NCBI GenBank assembly: GCA_001872605.1
Contig: MNXM01000308.1
Location: 4,653 to 61,110, forward strand
Direction of reading: 5' to 3'
DNA from: Armatimonadetes bacterium CG2_30_59_28
Lineage (GTDB): Bacteria; Armatimonadota; Abditibacteriia; CG2-30-59-28
Length of the DNA stretch: 56,458 nt
How positions within the stretch are numbered: the stretch's first letter is position 1; each line of letters opens with the position of its first letter. The notes beneath the pieces were generated by a model. It did no database searches. It was not told the origin of the DNA and worked only from the letters and a program-made list of their open reading frames with translations. Positions 41,926 through 51,051 of this stretch are shown here, one piece after another. The translations under genes were made by a program, and so were the position numbers.

Positions 41926-43082
41926 CTTTCCCGCCACATAAACCCGATGCCAAGCAACCCAAAGAACACGTTGGGGAACCAGGCGGCCAAAACAGGGGAC
42001 AAAATGCCTCCATTGCCCAGCGCGCTGCTCCAACTCATGAACCCATTATAGAAGAACACGAGGAGCACGGTGACCAGAATTCCCATGAAACTCCCTGCCC
42101 TCGCCCAGCGGCGACTGATAGGGAAAGCAAGAAGCCCCAGGATACACGGCGCCAGAGGCACGGAAAATTTTGTGAAGTAGTCCACCTTCATTTTGCGGAC
42201 GTTGATTCCCCCTCGGTCGAAGAGGTCGATCTGCCGTTTGAGTTCAGCCGATGGCATTTCCGCCGGGCCGCGCTGTTCGCCGAACAGGTCTTCAACGGTC
42301 AGATCGAGCTTGAACCGAACTTCGTCAACAGAAGCCTCTGTAACGAGACGCCCCTTCTCATCGAACTCGTGCACGAGGCAATCTTTGAGCAACCATGCGC
42401 CTTCTCTCGTGAAGGCCCGCTTGGCAGTGATGACCCGCGGATACACCGCCCGGGGAGATTGCCTCTCATAGATCATGACATCTCTGAGTTCGCTCAACGC
42501 CACGTCAACTTCATGCACGTAGAAGTAAAAGTCGCCCGACGAGAAGTACCTGTTCTCCTCGACCATCGGGATGGACTTGGTTAGCATAATCTTCCGGACG
42601 ATGTTCTCGGAGCGATGGTTGGCCCAGGGAGCCACCTCCTCACTCAACACGTAGGACAGTACCGTCATCAGCCCCCCAAAGAGCAGACACGGAACAGCCA
42701 ACCGGGGGAGGCTGACGCCTCCACCCCGCATCGCGGTAAACTCCGTTTCCCGCTCAAGGCGATTCACCACGAGCGCAATAGCCAGCAAAGTTGCCACCGG
42801 TATCGCGAGGATGGAGAAACCGGGGATGCGATAGATCAGCATCTTGGTGACGTCGACCGCCGACACGCCACGATTGATAACAATATCTACAATCTGGTAC
42901 AACGTGTGCCCGAGAATGATGACGAGGAACGCCGCAACACCAACGATGAACGGAAGGATGAGTTCCCTGAACAGATACCGATCCAATACCGTCCCGTAGG
43001 CCAAGAAACGGCGAATGGTTGAGCGCTGGTGGAGGTCCTGCCTCAAGTCAGTTGAAGGGTAATCTTTAAGCGGCTTTGTCAA
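41922..43082 (-). CDS. LptF/LptG family permease of the LPS transporter
   Basis: Inner-membrane subunit of the Lpt ABC exporter (YjgP/YjgQ family), 386 residues. TTG 43082 is used, with GAGG seven bases before it. N-terminal and C-terminal transmembrane clusters (about 35-125 and 305-380) enclose a periplasmic domain, as in LptF/G. Conserved blocks are LDRYLFRELILPF and, after the first helices, FTAMRGGGVSL. Only one permease gene is visible here; the partner, LptB and LptC lie elsewhere, or this lineage uses a homodimer. A good promoter lies 30 bp upstream. Confidence 0.88.
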   Translation of the reverse strand: MTKPLKDYPSTDLRQDLHQRSTIRRFLAYGTVLDRYLFRELILPFIVGVAAFLVIILGHTLYQIVDIVINRGVSAVDVTKMLIYRIPGFSILAIPVATLLAIALVVNRLERETEFTAMRGGGVSLPRLAVPCLLFGGLMTVLSYVLSEEVAPWANHRSENIVRKIMLTKSIPMVEENRYFSSGDFYFYVHEVDVALSELRDVMIYERQSPRAVYPRVITAKRAFTREGAWLLKDCLVHEFDEKGRLVTEASVDEVRFKLDLTVEDLFGEQRGPAEMPSAELKRQIDLFDRGGINVRKMKVDYFTKFSVPLAPCILGLLAFPISRRWARAGSFMGILVTVLLVFFYNGFMSWSSALGNGGILSPVLAAWFPNVFFGLLGIGFMWRER

Positions 43083-43113
43083 CGCTGTGCCTCACTTACT
43101 CGTAGACGCAGTG

Positions 43114-43142
43114 ATTATAGAGGATTTCGTCCCATTTGAGAA
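43114..43142 (-). promoter_or_regulatory. Promoter of lptF-lptD
   Basis: Minus-strand TTCTCA (43142-43137), 17-nt spacer, TATAAT (43119-43114). The leader to the lptF TTG is about 25 bases. Confidence 0.6.
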
Positions 43143-43239
43143 AGCAAAACACAGCCTGCTTCCCCGGTCAGAACGACGACAACGGCAACCTACGAACTGG
43201 GATCGTGCAGAGCCACTGCTGATATTAGTCGCTCTGGCA

Positions 43240-43269
43240 TTGTTCGCACAATGCACCCTGTGCTACAAT
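43240..43269 (+). promoter_or_regulatory. Promoter of the moxR operon with embedded palindrome
   Basis: TTGTTC (43240-43245), 18-nt spacer and TGC-TACAAT (-10 at 43264-43269, extended). The -35 overlaps the palindrome CATTGT-TCGC-ACAATG (43238-43253), a possible operator. Between this and lptF promoter the 250-bp divergent gap has no gene. Confidence 0.5.
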
Positions 43270-43331
43270 CCGCCTGTTATTGACCTTCTGCCCCGCCGCT
43301 GCAGTGCCGCGGGGAGATCGGAGGATGCTGT

Positions 43332-44279
43332 TTGCCCTCACTTGCCGATTTCAGCCGGAAAGTAACTGACAATATTGAGAAAGTCATCGTTGGAAAGCGC
43401 CAGCCGGTTCGGCTTGCTATTGTTGCCCTGCTGTCCGAGGGACACGTTCTCCTGGAGGACGTTCCCGGGGTGGCCAAGACCATGCTCGCCCGCGCGTTGG
43501 CGAAGTCGATCGGGGTAACGTTCGCGAGAGTCCAGTGTACACCTGATCTACTCCCGACCGACGTGACGGGAACATCTATCTTCAATCAGAAGACCTCCGA
43601 CTTCGAGTTCCGCCCCGGGCCGGTGTTCCACCAGATTCTCCTCGCCGACGAAGTCAATCGGACGACACCGCGAACCCAATCCGCGCTGCTGGAATGCATG
43701 GGAGAGCGGCAGGTGACCGTTGACGGGAACACCCACAAGTTGTCGCGCCCGTTCATGGTGATCGCGACGCAGAACCCGGTGGAACACGAGGGAACATTCC
43801 CTCTGCCCGAGGCGCAATTGGATCGCTTTCTCCTGCGTCTATCGATAGGGTATCCGTCCCTTGATGACGAGGACGATATGCTCCAGCGACTACAAGCAGG
43901 GCACCCGATTGAGACACTTAGGCCGATTGCATCCGTGGACGAACTGCTCCTTGCTCAGGAGCAGGTGAAAGAAGTATTTGTTCACGACGCGGTCCGAAAA
44001 TACCTCCTCCAGATCGTCCATGCGACGCGCCGGTCGGGCGAGTTGTTGCTTGGAGCAAGTCCCCGAGCATCCCAGGCCTTACTGCGCACTTCTCAAGCAC
44101 TTGCCGGCATCAGCAACCGCAACTTCGTGCTCCCGGATGACATCAAGTCCCTGTGCGGGCCCGTGCTCGAACACCGCGTCATTCTGAACCCGGAAACGCG
44201 TCTTCGCCGCAAGACGACCTCTCAGGTTGTCCGAGAGGTCGTCGAGTCCATCCCAGCACCGGTGGAGAAGAAGGAGTAG
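43332..44279 (+). CDS. MoxR family AAA+ ATPase
   Basis: AAA+ chaperone-like ATPase, 315 residues, starting at TTG 43332 behind GGAGG. P-loop EDVPGVAKT (42-50), Walker B LLADEVNRTTP (near 103-113), sensor region ATQNPVEHEG (near 145) and a helical AAA lid are intact. MoxR proteins are usually coexpressed with a DUF58 von-Willebrand-like protein and membrane proteins, and act on cell-surface or cofactor-insertion processes. Here the DUF58 gene is 500 bp downstream because an unrelated S23-type gene is interposed. Confidence 0.93.
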   Translation: MPSLADFSRKVTDNIEKVIVGKRQPVRLAIVALLSEGHVLLEDVPGVAKTMLARALAKSIGVTFARVQCTPDLLPTDVTGTSIFNQKTSDFEFRPGPVFHQILLADEVNRTTPRTQSALLECMGERQVTVDGNTHKLSRPFMVIATQNPVEHEGTFPLPEAQLDRFLLRLSIGYPSLDDEDDMLQRLQAGHPIETLRPIASVDELLLAQEQVKEVFVHDAVRKYLLQIVHATRRSGELLLGASPRASQALLRTSQALAGISNRNFVLPDDIKSLCGPVLEHRVILNPETRLRRKTTSQVVREVVESIPAPVEKKE

Positions 44280-44313
44280 TTGGGGGTTGGGGGTTGGTGA
44301 GTGGTTAAGTGGG
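44280..44313 (+). repeat. G-rich GGGTTGG tract, left flank
   Basis: A tract of GGGGGTTGGGGG, GGTTGGTGAGTGGTTAAGTGGG type that begins at the moxR stop codon. It is the degenerate reverse complement of the C-rich tract at 44728. Confidence 0.6.
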
Positions 44314-44350
44314 ATGAACGTGACAAGGGAGAAGCAAGGAGGGAGTGGCT

Positions 44351-44623
44351 TTGGAGAAGAAGGTCACGAGGGTTGAGGATTTCGACGTCTTCAATGTGTT
44401 CCCGGACCTCGCTGTATGCGTCGAAAAACACACCCGACGATTCGGACCAGACTTCCGTTGGCTCCGGGTGCAGTTGCTCAGATGTTCCGAGTCCGTTCCG
44501 GCGAACATGACCGAAGGCTTCTATGCCCAGTACCGCACGGAGGAATGCATCCCGGAATTACGGGGCGCTCGCGCTCAAATCCGTAGGATAAAGCTCCAGT
44601 TTTGTCAATCATCAAATCCGTAG
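44351..44623 (+). CDS. Four-helix bundle (S23/IVP) protein, shortened
   Basis: Member of the 23S rRNA intervening-sequence protein (S23) family, 90 residues against a usual 110-125. TTG 44351 follows AAGGAGG; a GTG six bases upstream is possible. It begins EKKVTRVEDFDVFN and has the typical QLLRCSESVPANMTEGF core; after about residue 70 the sequence no longer resembles the family (CIPELRG...), so it is probably truncated or decayed. The gene breaks the moxR-DUF58 pair and is bracketed by inverted G/C-rich tracts, which suggests it came in as a mobile cassette. The function of standalone S23 proteins is unknown. Confidence 0.6.
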   Translation: MEKKVTRVEDFDVFNVFPDLAVCVEKHTRRFGPDFRWLRVQLLRCSESVPANMTEGFYAQYRTEECIPELRGARAQIRRIKLQFCQSSNP

Positions 44624-44727
44624 GGGGTGCAAGTCAGATTTGTGATGCGTGGTGGTAATCAGCCCCCTGGGGCCGGGCAGGCCTAAACGAAAGGTTGGGA
44701 AGACTTATGCGAGTGAAAGGGGACAGT

Positions 44728-44776
44728 AACAACCCCCAACCACTAACCACTAACCGCCAACCACCCACCACCCCCG
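44728..44776 (+). repeat. C-rich CCAACC/CTAACC tract, right flank
   Basis: Repeats of CCCCCAACC, ACTAACC, GCCAACC and CACCCACC. It mirrors the tract at 44280 in inverted orientation and ends at the DUF58 start codon. Such CTAACC tracts next to S23-type genes are seen elsewhere in environmental genomes, as far as I recall. The region 44624-44727 has no other gene. Confidence 0.6.
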
Positions 44777-44778
44777 GC

Positions 44779-46080
44779 ATGCCTTTCTACCAACGCCTAC
44801 TACTACTCGCCTTCCTCCTTGTCCTCATCTATCTCTATGGACTGGGCTTCCTGGCCTATTCTCTCTACACGGCGATTGGTGTGGTGCTGAGTTCCTGGAT
44901 CATGTCACGCCGAGCGCTCGACCAGATCGCGCATACAAGAACGCTCAGTCGGAAAAGGTGCAATGTCGGCGAGTCCGTAAATGTGTCGCTGGAACTGGTG
45001 AACAACAAAACTTTGCCGGTACTGTGGGTACTTGCCGAAGACTGGATCTCGCAGCGACTCCCTGTCGAGGGTGAACGCGTCAAACTGCTGAGCCTGCGCG
45101 CCGGTCAGGTCACCGTTCTGAGATATGAGGTGGACTGCAAGTACCGGGGTTACCACCGCGTGGGGCCGTTGATACTGGAGTCAGGCGATCTCTTCGGGCT
45201 GTCGCGCAAGTTCCGCACCGGGAGGTCTTCGGACTACGTGACGGTACTCCCAAAGGTAGTACCCCTCACCTCCTACGACATTCACGCCCACCGCCCCATC
45301 GGGGAAATTCGGACCGAGCTACAGATGTACGAGGACCCCAGCCGACTGGCGGGCGTCCGCCGGTATGTGCGCGGAGACAGCTTGAGTCGCATTCACTGGC
45401 GGGCGACAGCGCGCACGGGAACGCTCCACAGCCGTGTGTACGACCCAACCACGATGATTGGGGCGAACATCATTCTCGACTTCCACGCCGATGCCTATGC
45501 GGGAGAGAGAAACTTTGAAAGATCCGAGCTGGCTGTCACAGCGGCCATATCGCTGACGGCCTTCATCCTCGAACAGAAACAGCAAGTGGGTCTGCTGAGC
45601 AACGGACGGGACGCTCTCGACCGGATCCGGGAGGAGAAGGAAGAGAGCGAGTTCGCCGCGGACTCATGGGTCCGAAGTCGCGCCGCCGCGCGCGAACTTG
45701 CGTCCGAGGAGCCGACCTCCGACCGCCTGCGTCCGGTCGAAATCCCAAACCGCCGCGGCGAAGAGCAGTTCGAGCAACTGATGGTCACGCTGGCGCGGCT
45801 GGAAATCACGGATGGCCTGCGCCTGGGCGAGATGCTGTTCGCGGAGTATAATCGACTCCCACGGGACGCGGCGTTGATTGTGATTACAGGGAAAGTTGAC
45901 GCGATGCTGGCAGACGTTCTCGGCGAAGCCAAACGATCCGGGTTCGTCGTTGCAGTGTTTATCATCGACGACGACGCCGAGTACCAACGCGCGGCCGCGC
46001 GCCTCTCGATGCTGGGGATGCAGTGCTATCATCTGAGGAATGATGGAGACTTAAGCGATCTGGCCATGAGGACAATTTAG
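44779..46080 (+). CDS. DUF58 domain (MoxR-associated) membrane protein
   Basis: About 433 residues from ATG 44779. Two hydrophobic segments at the N-terminus are followed by a cytoplasmic or periplasmic region and the DUF58/VWA-like domain with DPSRLAGVRRYVRGDSLSRIHWRATARTG (the DUF58 signature, about 205-235, split here by family convention) and VYDPTTMIGANIILDFHAD. It normally pairs with a MoxR ATPase and a DUF4129/transglutaminase protein; both are near. A role in envelope or cofactor assembly is usual but unspecified. Confidence 0.88.
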   Translation: MPFYQRLLLLAFLLVLIYLYGLGFLAYSLYTAIGVVLSSWIMSRRALDQIAHTRTLSRKRCNVGESVNVSLELVNNKTLPVLWVLAEDWISQRLPVEGERVKLLSLRAGQVTVLRYEVDCKYRGYHRVGPLILESGDLFGLSRKFRTGRSSDYVTVLPKVVPLTSYDIHAHRPIGEIRTELQMYEDPSRLAGVRRYVRGDSLSRIHWRATARTGTLHSRVYDPTTMIGANIILDFHADAYAGERNFERSELAVTAAISLTAFILEQKQQVGLLSNGRDALDRIREEKEESEFAADSWVRSRAAARELASEEPTSDRLRPVEIPNRRGEEQFEQLMVTLARLEITDGLRLGEMLFAEYNRLPRDAALIVITGKVDAMLADVLGEAKRSGFVVAVFIIDDDAEYQRAAARLSMLGMQCYHLRNDGDLSDLAMRTI

Positions 46081-46087
46081 CAGGACA

Positions 46088-48124
46088 ATGCCGATGTCAG
46101 AAGAAGCAAAAGAAACCGGCTCCGCCATCGCGTCGAACTCCGAGCGCTCTCTCAAACTACCCTGGGAAAAGGTGGGCATCAGCCCGTTAGGGGGGGCGAA
46201 GCCTTTCGACGCCATCACCGATGTCTTCATCCCAGCGTGCATCCTGGGCATGGCGACATGCTTCGCCTATTTCCTGATCGAGGTCCGGGTAGTATGGTCA
46301 TCGTCCGGCGTCGACGCACTGCGCTATGCGTGTTTCTGGTTCCTGATGGCGGTGGTCCTCATTGCACGCTTGCGGACGAAGCATGGGGGTGCCGCTGTTG
46401 CCGCACCTTACCAGGTGGCCCTCGCAGGAGCGATGCTGCTCTTCATGTTCCGATTCTCCGGAGACGTGGGAGGGATTGCAGGTACTACGACTCGTATGGG
46501 CGGGCAGTCGTCATTGCTACTCGTCAACTGCTTCATCATAGCCATAGCGTGGTGGGGAATATCGCGATTGACCGACGAATGCACCTCCGAAGAAGACTCA
46601 GCGGACGAGTCCGAACAAGGATTGCTCTCCGGATTGAGCAAATCCTCTGAGCACACATCGGCTGGTGATACGCGCCTGGGTGAGAAGGAACTCTCGCGAG
46701 ATTTTTCCTGTCGCCGTCGCCATCCCGGAAGACTGGTCATCTACTTCGCTCTCGGCGCGTTGCTGGCATTTGGCGTCTGCCAGAAGGCACTTGCGGCGGG
46801 TGGACACGAGGCAGCGTCACGGGCGTTCCGATGGATGGTGGCCTACATCTTCTTTTCCCTGTTCCTGCTTGCGCTGACCAGTCTTTCCGGTCTCCGTCTG
46901 TATCTGCGAACGCGTAGCCTCAAGATGGAACCCTCCCTTCCGGCGAAATGGATGAGCGCCGCGACGATGGTCATCGTCGGTCTTCTACTGATGGCAGCCG
47001 TGATGCCTCGACTCGCGGCAACCGGACGCGAATGGATTGCCCGGAATCTTCCCGGCATTGGGAGTCCGTCAGTGCAGGAGCGGCCATTGTCATCCCCCGT
47101 AGAGGGATTTCGCGCGCCGCGGGGGGAGATGGGCGCGACCGAAGGCGAGTCGCCGGGGAGCAAAGGAGCCTCCGCCATCGACCAGGGCAAGTCCGGAGGC
47201 AAGGGAGCGCCAGAGCCTGGTGAAGGCGACGAGGTGAACCGACAGGCCGCCGGAACCGAGTCGGGCACGAAAGGCGGCCAGGGAACCGGCGACGAAAAGA
47301 CCGGACAAGGAAAGGGCGACAGCCCGTCGAATGACCAGGACGCCAGTGCGCAGGAAAACCGTCCACAACAGCAGGGCACCGAGGGTGAGCAGTCACAAGG
47401 AGACGCGCGTCAGGACGAAAGCGCAACTGGAGAGACGCAGAATCGTGATTCACGGGATGCCAGGGAGGATGCAGACGGGAATCGTCGCGAGCATCAACGC
47501 GAAGAACCCAATCCCCTGTTGGAGAAGCTCTCCCGCCTCCTCGCCCTTCTTGCAGCGATCGCAGCGGTATTGATCGCTCTGGTCGCCGTGGCGCGTCAGA
47601 TACCCGAAGTCCGGCAATTTTTACGCGATTTCAGGCCCCGCTTCCCACTCATCGCACTGCTCGCAGAGCGATGGCGCGTAATGGGAGACCGCCTGTCCCG
47701 TATGTTCTCCAACTTGCATCGAGGACGCGGCACGCCCGCTTCGCAAACGGCAAGACGTAAACAAGCGACCAACCCCTTTCGGTACGCCGGCTTTCTGGAG
47801 ACGGAAGCTCCCGCCGCGGCCGTGCAGCAGGCTTACGGATGTTTTCTCGAATACGCGGACGCTCGCGGCTTCCCTCGCCAAGAGCAGTGGACTCCCATCG
47901 AGTTTCTGCGCAACCTTCCGGAGGGGTTTGACGCGATTCGGGAGGAAGTTGCTCTGCTGACAAAGCTCTACGTCCTCGCATCCTACACACCGGCCGAAGT
48001 AAGCCCAACCGAACTTGAGCGCTTACGCTCACGGTGGGGCAAACTGGTTCAGGACGCCGAGCGCCACATCTTCGGGGCAGCCCCCGCGCCCGGAGACGCC
48101 CAAGCGTCCGGAGACGCCACATGA
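46088..48124 (+). CDS. DUF4129 domain multi-pass membrane protein
   Basis: A 678-residue protein with at least six hydrophobic segments in the first 330 residues, then a long Gly/Glu/Gln/Asp-rich disordered stretch (about 340-475), another helix and a C-terminal DUF4129 region (WTPIEFLRNLPEGFDAIREEV, LYVLASYTP) near 600-640. In related operons this C-terminal domain often follows a transglutaminase domain; here no Cys-His-Asp transglutaminase core is seen, so the catalytic part is missing or replaced by the disordered linker. It shares four bases with dacB, suggesting coupling. Confidence 0.75.
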   Translation: MPMSEEAKETGSAIASNSERSLKLPWEKVGISPLGGAKPFDAITDVFIPACILGMATCFAYFLIEVRVVWSSSGVDALRYACFWFLMAVVLIARLRTKHGGAAVAAPYQVALAGAMLLFMFRFSGDVGGIAGTTTRMGGQSSLLLVNCFIIAIAWWGISRLTDECTSEEDSADESEQGLLSGLSKSSEHTSAGDTRLGEKELSRDFSCRRRHPGRLVIYFALGALLAFGVCQKALAAGGHEAASRAFRWMVAYIFFSLFLLALTSLSGLRLYLRTRSLKMEPSLPAKWMSAATMVIVGLLLMAAVMPRLAATGREWIARNLPGIGSPSVQERPLSSPVEGFRAPRGEMGATEGESPGSKGASAIDQGKSGGKGAPEPGEGDEVNRQAAGTESGTKGGQGTGDEKTGQGKGDSPSNDQDASAQENRPQQQGTEGEQSQGDARQDESATGETQNRDSRDAREDADGNRREHQREEPNPLLEKLSRLLALLAAIAAVLIALVAVARQIPEVRQFLRDFRPRFPLIALLAERWRVMGDRLSRMFSNLHRGRGTPASQTARRKQATNPFRYAGFLETEAPAAAVQQAYGCFLEYADARGFPRQEQWTPIEFLRNLPEGFDAIREEVALLTKLYVLASYTPAEVSPTELERLRSRWGKLVQDAERHIFGAAPAPGDAQASGDAT

Positions 48125-49566
48125 CAGACATCCGACAGCGTCCCCACCGTCGACGGCGGCGCCATGCAATCGTTGCGGTTGCGTTCTTGATTGCGGGCTT
48201 CGCGAAGGTTGATGCCTCATCGCTGCGCGACGGGATCGACGCGTGTGCGCAAACCTCTTCGCTTCACGGCGCCATCGTCGGTCTCCTCATCCGGGATGCG
48301 GAGAGTGGCGCTGCGCTTTATGAGTTGAACACGGCCACCCGTTTCGTTCCCGCCTCCAACGTGAAGCTGATTACCGCGGCAGCGGCGCTGAAGACGCTCG
48401 GGGGCGCATACCGGTGCACCACCAGGATCACGGCCTCCACCGGGACTGTTGCGGCGGGCGTTGTCAGAGGAAACCTGTACCTGATCGGTTCAGGGGACCC
48501 CATGCTGCGGATGGAGCACATTGACGATCTCGCGAGACAGGTTGCACAGCGAGACATCCGATCCGTCGAGGGACGGGTGATTGGCGACGCGTCCCTGTTC
48601 TCCGGAAACCGCTGGCGCGAGGGATGGAACTGGGATTATCTGCAATGGTACTTCGCCCCAGAAGTTAGCGGTCTCTCGCTGAACCGCAACCAAGTCGATG
48701 TCATCGTGAAGCCAGGTCTGCCGGGTTCACCTGCACACATAAGAGCGGAGCCTGAAACTCCGTACATCCGGCTGAAGAATGACACGCAAACGGTGCGCGC
48801 GGCAAGTTCCGCGGCAGCGACCATTCAGTTTATCCGTCAGTTCGACTCTCGAACGATTCGGGTAGCAGGCCGCATCCCGGTGGCGTCGCCAACAATCACC
48901 CAGGGGATGAGTGTGCCTCGCCCCGCGCTGTTCGCAGCGGTTGAGTTGACCGAACGTTTGCGCAAACACGGCGTGTCGGTGCGCCACTCGCCCGCCACCG
49001 GCGCGTCACCCGGAACCGGTTTGCAGACCATCGCTACACGCATCTCCGTCCCACTCAGTGACATGATTGTTTACATGAACAAGCGCAGTGACAACCATGC
49101 CGCGGAGCAATTATTGTCCCTCATGGGGCGTCACGTTCACGGGCAGGGCACAGCGGACGCGGGGCTAAGCGCCGTTGCAGGTTTCCTGCGAGGGTGCGCG
49201 GTCCGGGACTCTGATTACCGATTGGCGGATGGCTCCGGACTCTCCCGCCACAATCTGCTCAGTCCGCAAGCCCTGGTCGAGGTATTGAGGCAAATGAGGG
49301 ATGACAAGACGTTCGTGGACTCCCTGCCTATCGCAGGGGTCGACGGGACTCTCCGGAACCGAATGAAGAACTCGGAGGCCAAAGGGAACGTGTCCGCCAA
49401 GACAGGCGCCATGTCCGGCGTGTGCGCCCTCTCGGGATACGTCCACCGCGCGGACGGAAGGCGCGTCATCTTTTCGCTGCTGATTAACAACCATGTGTCG
49501 TCTGCCCAGCAAGTTCGCGCCGTACAGGATCGCATTTGTGAAGCCGTCTACCGTGACAACTCATGA
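48121..49566 (+). CDS. dacB: D-alanyl-D-alanine carboxypeptidase/endopeptidase (PBP4, S13)
   Basis: Penicillin-binding protein 4-type enzyme that trims peptidoglycan stem peptides or crosslinks in the periplasm. ATG 48121 overlaps the previous stop (ATGA). A signal peptide begins with a run of arginines and a hydrophobic stretch. Catalytic motifs: SxxK as SNVK (79-82), SxN as SDN in NKRSDNHAAEQLL (near 325), and KTG in SAKTGAMSG (near 430). The total length of 481 residues fits the S13 family. Its position in the moxR-DUF58-DUF4129 operon hints at a cell-wall role for that set. Confidence 0.92.
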   Translation: MTDIRQRPHRRRRRHAIVAVAFLIAGFAKVDASSLRDGIDACAQTSSLHGAIVGLLIRDAESGAALYELNTATRFVPASNVKLITAAAALKTLGGAYRCTTRITASTGTVAAGVVRGNLYLIGSGDPMLRMEHIDDLARQVAQRDIRSVEGRVIGDASLFSGNRWREGWNWDYLQWYFAPEVSGLSLNRNQVDVIVKPGLPGSPAHIRAEPETPYIRLKNDTQTVRAASSAAATIQFIRQFDSRTIRVAGRIPVASPTITQGMSVPRPALFAAVELTERLRKHGVSVRHSPATGASPGTGLQTIATRISVPLSDMIVYMNKRSDNHAAEQLLSLMGRHVHGQGTADAGLSAVAGFLRGCAVRDSDYRLADGSGLSRHNLLSPQALVEVLRQMRDDKTFVDSLPIAGVDGTLRNRMKNSEAKGNVSAKTGAMSGVCALSGYVHRADGRRVIFSLLINNHVSSAQQVRAVQDRICEAVYRDNS

Positions 49567-49580
49567 CAATGGGATATAAT
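49553..49580 (+). promoter_or_regulatory. Promoter of rhaA
   Basis: GTGACA (49553-49558), 16-nt spacer, TATAAT (49575-49580). It overlaps the dacB end by a few bases and precedes rhaA by about 90 bp. Confidence 0.5.
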
Positions 49581-49672
49581 GGCGAAGTGCCACAAGGTCA
49601 AGGCGCCTCGGGACATTCATCACTCGCCGCTGGGCGTATGGGCAACCGCGAATTTTTCAGGAGGTCTCGACT

Positions 49673-50950
49673 ATGATTCCATCTCTGGACAGCAAAGCCA
49701 TCGAGCATAACTACACGCACGCCAAGGAGTCTTACGCCGCCTTTGCAGTGGACGCGGACGCGGCGCTCGATCGGCTTGCCGGTATCCCCATCTCCATCAA
49801 CTGCTGGCAGGGGGACGACGTGGGCGGGTTCGAGAACCTGGGAGGAGAGTTGACCGGCGGAATCGCCGCCACGGGCAACTATCCCGGCAAGGCCCGCACC
49901 GCCGACGAACTCCGCGGCGACCTGTCGAAAGTCTACAGCCTGCTGGCAGGCAAACACCGCCTTAATCTTCACGCCATCTACGCCGACTTCGACGGTGAGG
50001 TCGTAGACCGCGACGCTATCACTCCACAGCACTTCGCCCAGTGGATCGCCTGGGCGAAGGAAGAGGGCATTGGTCTCGACTTCAACCCCAGCTACTTCTC
50101 CCATCCGCGCGCGGACGACGGGTGGACATTGGCAAGCCGCGACAAAGGAACGCGGGATTTCTGGGTGCAGCATGGTCTCGCGTGCCGGGAGATTGCCGCA
50201 GCAATGGGGATAGCGCTGGGGACGATGTGCACTCACAACGTCTGGATCCCCGACGGCGAAAAGGACCTCCCCGCCGACCGGTGGACCCCGCGAGAATTGC
50301 TGAGAGAATCGCTGGATCGGATCTTCGCTGTGAATCTGGACCCCGCTCACGTGAAGGACGCCGTCGAGCCGAAGCTCTTCGGCATCGGATCGGAAGCCTA
50401 CGTGGTTGGTTCGTACGATTTCTACCTCGCCTACGCTATTGAGAACAAGAAGATGCTGTGCCTCGACACCGGTCACTTCCATCCCACCGAACAGATTGCG
50501 GACAAGCTCTCTGCGGTACTCACGTTCCTCGACGATGTGCTGCTGCACGTCAGCCGCGGCATCCGGTGGGACAGCGATCATGTCGTCATTCTCGGTGACG
50601 AGGTGCGGGCGCTGGCTGAGGAGATTATTCGGGGGGATGCCACAGATCGCGTCTTCATCGGTCTCGACTTCTTCGACGCCAGCATCAACCGCATCGCTGC
50701 CTGGGTCATCGGCGCTCGCGCCATGCAGAAAGCGCTGCTCCTCGCGCTACTCCAGCCGACGGGCATGTTGAAAGAACTGGAGGCAGCCGACGACCGCACG
50801 GCCCGACTGGCGATCATGGAGGACTTCAAGTCCATGCCCCTCGCCGCTGTCTGGGACTTCTTCTGCGACACACACGGCGTCCCCGCCGGCGCGGCGTGGC
50901 TGAACGACGTGCGGAAGTATGAGGAAGAGGTACTGTCGAAGAGAACATGA
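49673..50950 (+). CDS. rhaA: L-rhamnose isomerase
   Basis: Converts L-rhamnose to L-rhamnulose. The 425-residue product begins after AGGAGG and shows PISINCWQGDDVGGFE (near 40), LHAIYADFDG, GLDFNPSYFSHP (near 130), CTHNVWIPDGEKD, CLDTGHFHPTEQIADK (near 270) with metal-binding D and H, HVSRGIRWDSDHVV (near 295) and FIGLDFFDASINRI. These residues match the RhaA family metal and substrate sites. No rhamnulokinase or aldolase is seen nearby. Its last 63 bases resemble a fragment found again at 51903. Confidence 0.94.
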   Translation: MIPSLDSKAIEHNYTHAKESYAAFAVDADAALDRLAGIPISINCWQGDDVGGFENLGGELTGGIAATGNYPGKARTADELRGDLSKVYSLLAGKHRLNLHAIYADFDGEVVDRDAITPQHFAQWIAWAKEEGIGLDFNPSYFSHPRADDGWTLASRDKGTRDFWVQHGLACREIAAAMGIALGTMCTHNVWIPDGEKDLPADRWTPRELLRESLDRIFAVNLDPAHVKDAVEPKLFGIGSEAYVVGSYDFYLAYAIENKKMLCLDTGHFHPTEQIADKLSAVLTFLDDVLLHVSRGIRWDSDHVVILGDEVRALAEEIIRGDATDRVFIGLDFFDASINRIAAWVIGARAMQKALLLALLQPTGMLKELEAADDRTARLAIMEDFKSMPLAAVWDFFCDTHGVPAGAAWLNDVRKYEEEVLSKRT

Positions 50951-51051
50951 CTGTCGTCCGCAGCATCGGCCATAAGGTTGGTGCTTGCCCATGCGGAATC
51001 GCGGGTAAGCACGCCGGTCGGCGTCCAACGGGACACATCTCGTGCTTCTGG

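Noticed and set aside
44351-44623. Avd-like component of a diversity-generating retroelement
   Set aside because: S23 and Avd share a fold, but there is no reverse transcriptase, template repeat or variable target gene in the window.
44728-44776. Telomere-like repeat or contig end
   Set aside because: The CTAACC tract is short, degenerate and internal between genes, with a mirror copy 450 bp away.
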